From: Pomacea canaliculata
Taxonomy: Eukaryota; Mollusca; Gastropoda; Architaenioglossa; Ampullariidae
Direction: 5' to 3'
Assembly (NCBI RefSeq): GCF_003073045.1
Contig: NC_037597.1
Coordinates: 9,025,217-9,089,216 of the forward strand
DNA: 64,000 nt
Position numbers and translations under genes: made by a program. Positions 1 to 13,200 of the stretch are shown in pieces. Numbering within the stretch: the first letter of the stretch is position 1; the number at the start of each line of letters is the position of its first letter. The notes below the pieces were generated by a model. That model was not told the DNA's origin. It ran no database searches and saw only the letters and a program-made list of their open reading frames with translations.

Positions 1-1212
1 AGTCCCTCAACCCCTTCACTTATGGTAAATATCTTGCAAGATCATTTACTATTATCCAGTCATTAGAAACCAACTAGGCAAATATATGTCAAGGCATTCT
101 AAAGTAAATAAACAATGAAAGATTATTCCAATGTAGATTATCTCATTTACTTCTGATAATGTCAACGTTCAGCTCTCACCAGAACAAGGTACACTGAAGG
201 TACGAAAATGTATTTGGGACCAAGCCACACAGAACACAGTTGAAGCTGAGCAGCCCAGATCAATAATGCTTTGTTGGAGCAACATGAGAAAGACCATTAA
301 CAACTGCAGAAAATGGTTTCAGCTGCATATATTAAATTATCCAGGAGCAGAAACACTTCAATAATTTTATGTCACACAGACCATGAGCATGCTAAACAAG
401 CTGTCCTATGAACGACCAAAGGTTTATTGACAACCTGAACTGCTAGGTAGTCCTAACACACCTGAGGTTATTGCTTAGATGTTCAGAAATTCCTAGCTTG
501 GAGCGGGTGCAAAATCAATATACTCTCACAGCTAAGACCAGCAGACTGGCAGAATGCAACTGCATGCATTCTGCTGGTTCCTTTAAAACATGTCTGTGAA
601 AAGTAACTTTCACACAACAGATATCAAGTCTTCCAAACAAACTTATACACAAAAATGTTACTTTAATGTTTGCTAAAAGATTGGAAATTCCACCTGCATA
701 AGTCTCTGACAAATGCTGATTAGAGAGAAAACACACCTGATTTTTTTTTTTTTTTGGTGCCAAAGGATCTATTACTACAGCCCCCAGTCTTATAAAATAT
801 TAATCTTATCATCAAAAAGTATTAAAAAACACAGTATTAAAAATTGTTAATTTAAAATAATAAATCATAAGAAGTTGTATTTTAAGTTGTTAGAAGCAGC
901 CACCCCACCTCATAAAATATACAAGACACAAAGTAAAACAAACACCATCAAACAAGCAAAAAATTAAGCATGAAACTAAAGTTATGTAACAGGTATTGTT
1001 ACTGTGTAGCAAAAAAAAAAAAAATATCACCATACAAAAAGCATGGAAAAACTTCAGGAGATAAAAGCCAGTCAGTAAGCTTGGTAATGCTATGCAAAGC
1101 ATGCTTGATTATAAATATAAGAAAAGCTGGCTGAACTATTCTTCAATCTCTCAGGTAAGAAGTCATTAAAAAATCATAAAAAATTGGAGAGATGGATGAC
1201 ATGGCATCTCAC

Positions 1213-4200
1213 CTGGCCTGCCGAATACGTTCAGCCTCTGTTGCATAGGTATGTTCCAGTTCCAAACTGGAAAAGTATGGCATGCACATGGTAAAACAAC
1301 CCCCCACCTTTCTGACAGCAGGAACAATTAAGAAGTACATCTACAAATACAATTCACATGCAAATAACCAACAGCTAACCCACAAACATTGAAAACTGTG
1401 CATTAAATTGCTGAAAATGCACTTGGAAGCACAAACATTAAGCATATGATAACTCCTGTTGTTCGTTGTCACACTAAAAGTCAGTTTTTATTCTATCAGA
1501 CTGTCAATAAAATAAATTGTTCATTAAATTTACAACAGAAAAAATAGTGTTTAAAACTCATCTATCATTCACATTTTGAATGTAAAAACCAGGATTTCCT
1601 GGATCTGTCTTGTTAATATTTTTGTACTGTTCAGTTAATTGATGTACTGCAAAATATGGATTGCTGAAGTGAGGTTTACTTTTTGTGCACTAAACGAAGC
1701 AAACGTGATGGTCCAAAAATTGCTGTCTATTGTGGTGGATTAATTTCATATTCTCTTGTATACGATGTCACCAGACTAACTAAACCAGCATAAATCATGA
1801 AAAAAGGATTTTTTTGCAAAACAAAGCAAAAAATATATTTCAAGTATTTCTGCTTTGTTGATGGGTGTTTTATTTATAGACCATGAAGTACCTCAGCCAC
1901 AAATGTGAGGTAATGAACCATACAACTTTCTCTCTTTTTTTTCACAACTGTTTTCATTCTAGATGCACTTAAGGGTCAGAAGTAGTGACATTCTGTTAAA
2001 GGACTTACAGTAATTGTTAGTGGTAGCTAGTGGACTGAATACTTTAATTCTGAGAAACTCAAATACCAGATAATGTGAATTAAGAATTTTAAAATCTAGA
2101 AAAAGAATATTTTTTGCCATATGCTTGTTTAAAGAAAAACTTTACTTTCTTCCTTTCATAGTATAGAAAAAAATGAATAATTCATTGATTTGCCAAGTGA
2201 CATTGCACAAGGGACATGTCTTGATAATGCCCGCCACTTACTCAACAAATTCCAAACAAACAAACCCACAGTCACTGACACCACTACTTGCACTATTATA
2301 TGTACACTATTATATACACACTATTACATGAATACTATTATGAAAAATATGATTATAATACACTATTACCTGTACAGCCCAGAAATGAAATACAAAAGAA
2401 AAAGAACAGGAAAACTCCTCTCCTTGAGGTGCAATTACATGTGCATGCACAAGTGTGCACACACTCTCTCTCTCTCACATACATTAAACACTACTGACAT
2501 TTCAGATTCACCACCAGTTGCGTGTGTAGACACAATGCAACACATATGCAACACTTGCACTACGAACATCACCCACTTTAAAGAGACACATTCAACATTT
2601 AGCCCTATGTCACAGCGGAGTTCAGGGAGGCTACTGCTTTGGCAAAGAAACTCCTTTTCAGGTGGAATGTTCTGACCATAGACCATAGATGTTTATGTCA
2701 AAGCAACAGTGTATACTGCATTTATGCAAAGAAAAATCCAGATATTAGCTTTGAATTATCAGAATAATAGACAATAAATGTGCAAATAATCTCATTTGAA
2801 AGATGGATAAGAACATTCCACTATTAGATAAAAATGACTAACATCTAAACTATGTGTTTCTTTTTTTCCTTCATTTATTTAATCTGATGATTAAAGCATA
2901 TTCATTCTTTGGTGCATGCCTACAATGCAGTTATCAAAATATTACAACTTCAGTTATTTGGTACCTTTCAATATATCACTATCAAGTCATGAGTTGTGAA
3001 AATATAACTGCAGTGCAACCAGCTCAATGTCATTTCTGACAGTCATTAATGTGTGACATTGTTCTGGCAATAGTAAACCTTTGTAAACAGAGATACCAAT
3101 AAAACATCTTCAGCAAGGAGTGATAAAAGAAACTGCACATCAAACAGAAACTAATAAAGAAACCTATATCTGGCACCCAGTAGCACTTCAGAGATAAGTT
3201 TAGTTTATTCCTTGTTGCTCCTTTGAGGAGCATAGGGCCGCAACTTCAGAGATAAACTAGCTATCATTTGTCCAGACAAGCGGTGATCCCTTCAGGATGA
3301 TCTTGGTTTAATAAGGTGAGAGGGAAGAAGAGTAAGATGAGGAGAGGAGAGTGATTATGTTCATGTTTCAAAAACTAATGACAGTTAAAGTCTACATTTA
3401 ATCTATTTAGATATTAAAGTACTAACCTTAAAGATAATATTCTGTGAGAATTTTACTTTTAACACTAGCTGATAGCAAAAAGCTTTTCAAAAAGTCTTTG
3501 ACAAACAAAATTTGTCTATGACCATTAAAATTCAAACTCAATTGCATCCACATTAAAAACTTCTTTAAGTTATTTCAGAGGAGTTTCCCCATCAAAGAGA
3601 TCCAGTCTGACTGACAAGAAGAGAAACAGACTGTGCCTAAGGCAGGGTACTTTGCCTCTATTTCAGCATTATGTGCTAAAGAAAAGTTTCTGCATAAAAA
3701 AAATAGCATGATAAAAAAATATGATGGGCAATATAACTGGTTTTTTTTCAACAAGGTTTAAACAGGTATTTAAATTAAACAACAAAAAAGGTAACCTAGT
3801 CAATTTAAACATTATATTTTTAAATTCTAGATGTAATTTTAAAATTAATGCCCTATATTTTAAATTATATTTTATATTTTAAAATTCTAGATGTAATTTT
3901 AAAATTAATGGCCTAATAAGCTCTAATAGTGAAAGCAGTATTTTACGACAGATCTTAAGAGAAATGAAAGTGTTATTCTGAAAATGCCAGCTGAAATTTT
4001 GAACCAGAAGCATACTATCACTAACAGTTAGTGGAACCTTATTCTAATGTAGCAACATATTATTCCATTCACCCCAAGACACATGGAAAACCCAGGCAAA
4101 CTAAGCAAAACACCTAATTCATGGCTTATCACATACAGATGCCATCTAAAAAAACTGACATTTCATGTTCAGTCTCTCTCTTAAGAGCTGAAATTATAAT

Positions 4201-7200
4201 AACTAAAAATTGTTTACCAGCTCAAACACCATAAAAAATAACGGAAAAAATATGCAAGCTAGGCAAAGACAAAAACGTGCTGTTAACATCTGTGTGTGAA
4301 TTATTAAATGGCGGACCAGGATTGTGCATTAAGCCTGCAACTCACCAGATCTGGGCGGAGGCAAGCCTGAAGTTGGGATAAACAGGAGGAGAAGGACGTG
4401 GTTAGTTACAAGGACTTCCTGGGCATCACACACTACAAGGTGCGTAACTACCACCACCTAACATATTCTACTAAACCACACTATAGGAGTTCTTCACAAA
4501 CCTACACTTTTAACTAAAACAGTCCTTCTTCCATGTCACTACAATCACTTCAAACTTTCCTACACTTTTCATTATCATACTTAATTTGCATCATAAGTTA
4601 ATGGGTCATATTAAACAAAATTTGCGAATTTCCAGTCATAATATAACACGTTATACAGAATTTACTTCAAATAAAATGCATAGAATCCACATTAACTGTA
4701 CTAACCAGATAATCTAAGCAAACTTTAACTTCAGTTGGCTTCATTAGTCCAGTTAATAACATTTTGTATCTGCAAATATCTATGAGTATTAAAATTGAAA
4801 AAAAAAGTTATCTGAAGGCATGCTGCTTTTCATGCATTAAAAATGCTATTTTTTTCTTTTGGAAATAGCCACAATGCATCCTTCATGCAAGCATATTGCA
4901 GATTTTGAAAATTGTATGTTCAAAAATGCATCACAATGTACCCTTAGTAACAAGTAGGGAGAAAAGCTAACGCAGATATTATATGTCAGTATCAAGTTGG
5001 GGGAAAAAAAAGGAACTGAAAAAAAAAATAAAATGAATGCGGCGTGGCATTTGAATTTTGCACAAAACTAACTTATGGCCAAAAAGGGACCTACTTTGGA
5101 TTAAACATCAGTAGTGGAGCAACTCGTGTGACTTCTGTATCAGAAAGGGAGATCATGCTACTTGCTGATGAAAGTTCTCCATCTTGTAAACTCTAGAACA
5201 GAAATATATGCAATGAACATAAGTCAGAAACTGCTAAGTTATACCACACAGTCTAACTGAAAGTGGGAAGTTGTGCAAATAAATTGGGCAGCATTATATA
5301 TTTTTTTTTTATCAAATGGATTTCCTTGTCAAGTCTAGTTTTTACACAGAAAATATATTGTAAGGAATTTTGACTGGCCAATGTTAACAAGTAAATAAGT
5401 TTTAAGTTTTGCTATCAACATGAAAAAGAAAAGCAGATGATGTGAGCTCTTGTGTCGATGGAGGAGGTATCAAATCCTAAGTTTTATTGTCTGCTGAAGG
5501 CAATGGGAGTGGAGACCAAGAGCTGTTATAAAGAAATATTAACAAAGCAATTTACACATGGTAAGTATATAACTGATATTAAGAATTCTTGTAAATAAAT
5601 CTTCAAGCTGCAATGGCTTTGGATGTTGGCTTTTAAGGCCCCCTTCCATCCTCAGAGCCTATGTCAGCCAATATCCAGAATGCACTGAAATTCAAGTTAA
5701 CAGCATACAAGTTTGATGTTTAGTTATATATTTATTTCTTTTTGGCAAAAATTGTTGACCTCCACTTTCATGGCTTACAGCCAATAAACTGAAAAGACAA
5801 TTCTAACAGATCAATACAGATCAATACAGATCATTTAGTGCTTTTGTTCATCCATCAACGTGAAAGCTCAAATTATCTGCCCTTCCTTTTTGTGTTGATA
5901 GGGAAATCAGAAGTGCATTCAGCTAGTTAATGTGGAACATTTGTCTGCCAGCTAACAAGAGATATATATGTCTATGCTAACACAGCCTATGAAATAAAAC
6001 AATCCTTTCCTTACCTCCACTGAACAATTTTAAACAAGAGAAATAAATCTCAATGTATTTGATTAAGAGCATAATCTGACATTCAACAAGGTTTACTTAT
6101 TTTTTGGTTAGTTCGATTGTTTGCTTGGTTAGATCTTCAAACAGTTAATTTCACACTGCCAAAAAAAATTAAGCTTCAAAACCAGTTTGTTACTGTGAGG
6201 ACCTCTGCTAATGAGTTATGCAGTGCACAGACATCTGACTGCCAAGAAAGTTTTCTTCAAACTATGATGTCTTCGGGCTGGTGAAAGCTAATGATGCCAA
6301 ACAGAGGCTAACCCAAAATTAAGCTCAAACTAGCAGACAGGTTAGTAAAGCATAATAATATGTTATTAGATGGTCAGAAAAATCTACTGACATATTTTAT
6401 TGAAACCCTTTTCAAACAGTAACGTGGAATGACCTAATTCCTAACTTCTGTCTGCAAATAATGAAAGTGATTAGAATAGCTGTTGCTGTAACAGTGAGTT
6501 TACTTTTGTGATGCTGGAGAAAATAAGCAAATGACTTCTTTCCAGAATGCAAGTGAGATTTGTTCAGGCTGAGAATTTATACCTTATAGTGAAATAATCC
6601 CAGTAGTTTGAAATCATTTTTGCATGAGGCAAGGTCTTTAACAAAACTTGTATAAATAAATACCAACACCTGTGCAAGCATTAGTAATTAGTCAAAACTG
6701 CCTTTATTTAATAACTCATGCTTACCCCACCCCATTTATGCTGAAATACAAATATTTTAAAAACATCCTTACAATTCTTTCCATATTAGAGAATCCTACA
6801 CATAAAAAGTTAAACAGCTCTAAAATACATTTAGTATGTGTAAGATTAACAAAATAACTAATATAAGCTGTTAACAAGGAAGTAGTATTCTAAATGCTTG
6901 TGAAAACCACATGCAATGATTAAACATTTTGGTGAAAAGTTTTTTTAACAGGAAAGAAATAAAACGAAGCCAATGCCTTCTTCTTTTAATCTATAGCTCT
7001 CCCCCCTACATAAAAAAAAAAACCCACATGAAATTACACGGTGACTCAATATATGGCAATAATCATTTGTAAATAGAAAAGAGGAGCCATTTTTTAAAAT
7101 CTATGTTTTGTTGTGCGTGCATGTGTGTGTGTGAGCACACAAAATTTACTTTTCCCCTCTCCCCATTTTGTTGGTCTATTATCTAAATTATACTTTACAG

Positions 7201-10200
7201 CATTTGAGTATTATTATATGACAAATGCAAAATATGCATAAAGAAACCCCACAAACCTTACGATGCTGCCTAAGTTTTGCAGCTTGTGCAGGATTGTTAA
7301 AACGGTAGGTATTTGTATTCCCAAATATCAACACATCACCTGCACAAGTTTCAGAGAGTAATATATTCTTTGTGATTAAATATATTTAACAATGGTATAA
7401 GTGATTTACCAACTTAATGCTTTATTTAGGACTCTAGAAATTCTAGCCTACAGTATATGCAACAATATTAAACCATTCACAGGGAACTTTTGTTGTAAAT
7501 GAATTCATTGAAAACTCTTGTTGGAAATTTATCTTAAAGTAATATTAAAGAAAGAATTTTTCATGTCTGAAACTTGGAAATAACTACTGAAAGAAAGACA
7601 GATTTCTGAAAAAATCCCTTTATTAAATATATATATAATAAATGATAATTGTCTTATTGTTCCTTTCCTATTTTGTGTAATGAACTTTTTAAAATGCAAA
7701 GTCATCAACTTTTTGTGAAACATCAGCGTTAAGTTTGTTTTCTCTTTTCCTTACCTTGAGTGAGAATTGTGGGCTTGAAGACAACAATCCCATTGACTTT
7801 GCAAGGTGCTCCATGTCGAGGGTGCAATGTGACTTCTCCATGTTCATTGGTGATGAAGCAATGTTCAGCATGTATGCCAGTTCCATCCAGTACTGTCAAC
7901 CACATACATAAACAGATTCAGTGTGTTTGATATAAAACTTTAAACAAACAAAAATGAAGTCACTCAAAAAATTAAAAAAATGAATATTATAAATGAAAAA
8001 TTAACTACACATGCAAATAAACTAGCCCAATGGCGAATCTTGCCTAACAATTATTATTTTTCAACGAACCACCTTTAAATCAAACTTAAACAAATATTTG
8101 CACACTTAAAGAAATTTCTGTTAATTAGAGTAGCTCAATTTATACACTTAGGGTTTATGAAAAGCAACCAATATCTAATGCCTCTTATTATCTTGCTGTT
8201 AGTTCCCAGCGAGTAGTTTAATTTTATTAAACAGATTTGCTCAAACATGTATAATCACAAAACTATGTTTATATGGCTGCTGAGCAAGAAACTCTGAACT
8301 TAGAAGAGTTAAATATGCTGGGACTAAGCAGTCTTTGAACAGATGGGGTTATGAATATGCACAATATTGGTGTTGTTATGCTCAAAATAACAATAAAAAA
8401 GAAGTTCTTACCAATATCTTGTTCCTGCCTGGCATCTTCTCTACCTATTAGCGTCTTGCCCTCCTGGCAATGGCAGAAATGTTTCAGTATTGTATCTCAA
8501 TGCTTATATGAACATTTAATTCCTCAGAGAAAACTCTCAACTTCTACCCTCCAAATAACCTGTTGTGCCTATGATAGGAGTTTCAGGAAAAAAAATCTAA
8601 GGAAATTTCACCCCAACTTTTAACTTCAAGGTGACAAAAATTTACATTGACTGGTTGGTTTGGCAAGATTTCACCCTGTGGAAGAAGTGGAGGGCAGGAT
8701 CAGAGAGGAATGATGGAAGTGGAAAGAAACCAAAGAAGCCCATTATTTCCAGTTCTGTGATCAGGTGCCACATCCTTAAGAAATAGTGTGCCCTGAGATG
8801 AGATCTGAACCAAAAAGCTGACAAACCTCACTGCAGTTATGACAGCAAGTGTTCTACCAATGCCCTCATGGATCCCCATAAAATTTACATCAAGGAAGGG
8901 ATTAGAAATTAATTGTGGTTCCAGAACTTTTTCCAAGTGACAAATTATAAAACAGAACAGAAATTACTGTAAGCATTAAGGCCTACCCACCTTTAAATGA
9001 AAAATGATGACTCCAGTACTCAGAATATCTTCATCCATGCCAATCAGGTGAGGGAGCTGCGAGTCAATAATAATTCCATAGGAACTCGATCGACGACCCT
9101 GTAATCCTCGGATCGACAGGTCACTGTCCTAAGTTATAAAGACAAAATCATTCAAAACATGATCAACATCTATTCTAGTCTTTTGCTGCTATTGCAGTTT
9201 ATAAAGTATAGTCAAACAAGTACCAACCTTTATCAAACTGTGTGCCTCACTCCACTTATCCAGCCATGTCTGTGTCAGATGGTTAGCCTAGGAGTAATAT
9301 TTACTCTTATCAACATCACAAATCTTCTGGTCATAATATCTTAAAATCATAAAAAGATCTTAATTTACCATCCATGATCTATTTTTCGCATTAGAAAACA
9401 GAAAGGTATATATCCAGTCAATATATATACCTTCTGGCAAAATTCACTTACCATAGCTTCATTTTCCTTTAATTTTTCTGTAATAATATCACCAGAATTT
9501 TGTTCAGGAAGGGATGCTCCTGCCTGCATATAAAATTTTAACAAAATTCAGTTTCCAGAGACTTTGAAGCTTAACAGATGTATAACAAATTGATATTCCC
9601 TCTTAAGTTCTATCAAAGACTAATATAAATAATGCTTTTGTAGCACCGTTTTATTATTCAAGCTGTCCTTGGTCTGATACTGATTTTCATATTTCCAAGC
9701 TCTCAGAAATCTGGTATTAAACTGTCATGCATCAAACAGATAAAACGATAAAAAAAACCCACAAAACAATCAAATGAAGTTTCTCGAGCAAGCCATGAAG
9801 CAATCTAAAAGTTATTCATCATACAACAAATTAAAACACTTTTTTTAAACAGATGAATTTCAGTCACATTAAATTCTCTTTTAACAAAAGAGACAAAGAA
9901 TTTGTTTTGTTTTCTCTACATGCTGTAAAATTGTCCCTTAGGTAAAATGTATGTATATGCAAAAAATCTAAATGATGCATTATTTTTGTAAGGTACATCA
10001 ATAATGAAAATAGAACAACGCCAAATACTGAGTACTTTTCACTTTCTATGATAGAAAATTTTTTAAATTACACATATTATAACTAAGAGATTAAAAGAAC
10101 TCTTAATGTTAACCTCATATATGCATGTTAAGATGTATATTATATATATACACACACACACATGCAAAACAGGAAAGCAGCTTTCTTGCGTTCATGCATA

Positions 10201-13200
10201 CCTCATCCTCAGCATCAGATGAATAATTCAAAAACCTTTCCATATGGGGAAGCAGGCAGAGAAGCTCACTAACGTGCTGAGGACCATGCTGCAACACATG
10301 CATGTTTTCCTCATGTTTTCTAATTTCTAAATTCACCCCAACTCCATGCAGTGCACATGTATGGGCATGTACCTTAACACTGCACACATGCTTTTTGAGA
10401 CACATCATTCAAAAAGAAGCAAAAGCACAGCTGAAAATCATGTTTCAGTCTAACTTGGGGAGGGGATTGCAGAACATTAAAAGCATCAGCTTAAAAAATT
10501 GCTTGTCACCTGGATACTATTTTTCATTTCTATGTCCAAGCTAAATATTTTTGAAATGCTGAATGCAAAGTCACAACAAAGACATGCTTCATCTTTTCTC
10601 ACACATGAAAACAGAACACGCTAGTGTCTAGAATCCATTGCTAGAGTGATACTAAAAGCAATCTAGTCATTCCCAAGTTTCTACAATACATATATCTTCT
10701 GTTGTTCATGTAAATAAAGGGACACGTTTTTATATGTTTTGAGAGCTTGTATATGGAAGATTCTCACTTAAAATATTATATAATGACACAAAAGAAATTT
10801 ATGATGGGAAATACATATGTATACACTTGCATGTATATACATACACAACATGCACAAATGCAACAAAGACCGCAAACAACATTCAAGACATGCAAAAGGC
10901 ATCTGAATTCTGGCAGATGAACACATTTAAAAGCACACATTTAACTAAAATAAAAAAACAAAAATATAAAATGGTTAATCATTATAATGGGACTAAGAAT
11001 ATATGTTCTATGTTTTAAATGTGTAATCAAAGAATCAAATTAAGACCTTTTTTATAAAAAGTTTGGAAATTTAAGTCACTGTTCTGGCACTGTAAGGGTA
11101 AATGCCAAAAATGTCTGCTGCTTTTATCTGAACCACAAGGCATCAACAGCCAAAGGCCATACTCATAACAAAAAATAACATAACTGAACCAATGCTATCT
11201 TACCATCCTTGCTGATGCCAACATCTGCTTCAATTTTTCAATCTCCTCTCTCAACTGGCGAATTAGTGCTACATTAGCGTCCTGCAAAAAAAAAGAATAA
11301 ATAAAAATAAATGTATCTTTTATGTGACATACCAATAATTTGGGGTTATAGATTACACCTAATTAGGTTTCAATGATTCCTGTTTTCTTTTGAAATTTTT
11401 GTCTAGATGGAAGCTTGATACTTGTAACCCTGGAATTTCTATCCTTAAGTATTAATCGTGACTGCAAAATGACTTCTTACTCATTCTCCCTCATTGGTAT
11501 AATAAAAAAAATGCTAGTTTCTTTCTGTTTTTTTTTTTTAACTTTTACTCACTTTTCTTTTACTAAGCTTGTAGTTTTCTATTATTGTATTGCTACAGAT
11601 CAATATAATTCCTAATAGAGTAATAAGTGCTGAAAATAATGACCTCGTTGATTCTTGGCTTATTGATGATGCTCTTTGCTCGTTGTGCATAGCGCAATGT
11701 GCTGATGGTCTCATTGTAGTAATTACCAGCTGGTGTTACAGCTGAAAAGAAAATCTTAAAAACATGACTTCTTATCTAAAAAAAAGGAAAAGCACAAAAT
11801 AAAAAAGCAGCAGAACAATGTATATAATGATTACAGAACTATCTAAATAATTGAAAAATATTTCTAATGTTATTTTGAGCATCATGAGCACAGAATACAT
11901 ATATCTCATGCTTTCTACAAAAAACATGTAAAGTTTTAACCAGAATTTTAAAAAATTCTCTTCATGTATGCATTTTCTAGGTCCTGAAGGTTACAGGGGC
12001 AAGTGTAAATGCCTTACTTGCAATCATCAGTGTCTTTGAGTTTCCACCTAGACTATCTTTCAAGAGCCAGGTGAGAACAGAGTCACGGTAGGGTATGTAG
12101 GGTGGCCGTGACTTTCGCAGTCCTGCCAGTGGCGATCCTAGCTGACCATCCGCAGAACCAGCAAATGTCTGATTTGATGAAATTGTCTCACTGCTCCAAG
12201 TTAGTAGTGAGGTTTCAGCTGAACCAGAAATGAAGAGCTAATTAACTTAAATTTAACAGTAATGTTGATAGAAAAATTAAGTCTACAGAGTTTCCTAATA
12301 AAAATCAATATACACACGTCACTATTTAAAAAGTAATATGGATGGATAAATCAAACAGGAGTTAGGGCTTGTCCTCATGCAAATCAATCTATGTAAATCA
12401 TATGCAACAAAAGAGAAAATCACAGCTGCTCAGGCTTTTAAGTACAGAATAAACACTCTAAAATACAATTACCTATGGAGATTAGAAAGGTTTCTCAGTT
12501 TCATTATTTATTCAGACAACTTTGCTTATTCTAATCACTTTACAGATGCACATTCCACTAACATACCCAGAGCTTTGATGACATTGCCAAGAGTAACAAG
12601 AGATTTATTGATGTTTGCACCCTCTGTGATGCGCCCTTTGTATTCAGCATGGTAGCTGGGATCAGCACGCTCACTGTAACAAAATTTGTCTTTTGATAAT
12701 TTCTTTTACCAGGAATGGTTATGAACAAGTCAACTGAAAAATGGCAGCTGCTAAAGTTAAAGGATTTTCATAACATAGTATTAAAGTTTCAAGATTTATC
12801 TCTACTATCATGAAGATATCCATCATCAAGCCAAATAACATTTTATTTAACAATCTTACTTTTGCTACCTTTTCATTTCATCATGCAACAGCAATAAAAA
12901 ATAATAATAATGAGACTGATATAAACAGCTTGAAACCAAAATGTTCATGATGATCCTTGTAAAATCTTTCTTATCAGATTCCTGCCTTTTCTTTCACAGG
13001 GTACATTATCCAGACACTAAAGGCAAAGGGAAACTTAAAAAGTATAAATTTTATTATGTAAAGGATCACATTAATAATTAAGACATATAATTTAAGAGTT
13101 TAAAAATACAGTCTTGTTATTCATTTATCACTTGCAATTCCATTTTTAGTTTTCAAACATTTTCATTTTGTGATATAAATCAATAACCATCCCTAGACTA

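Noticed and set aside
181-220. Possible further kinesin exon near the left edge
   Set aside because: An AG/GTGAGA pair frames only 14 nt with a poor pyrimidine tract and no coding resemblance.
2190-2675. 161-codon open frame on plus
   Set aside because: Low-complexity (CACTATTA and CTCTCT runs), no domain, no splice partners; it sits inside the kinesin gene on the other strand.
6015-6019. A 5-nt microexon (TGGAG) between good splice sites on minus that would repair a phase mismatch after kinesin exon 20
   Set aside because: Using the GTTTGT donor at 7257 instead of GTAAGG at 7262 restores phase without it and gives the expected HRK residues.
10115-10408. 97-codon minus frame in the right orientation for a kinesin exon
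   Set aside because: Exons 14 and 15 join directly in phase 0 and no acceptor/donor pair with matching phase frames this segment.
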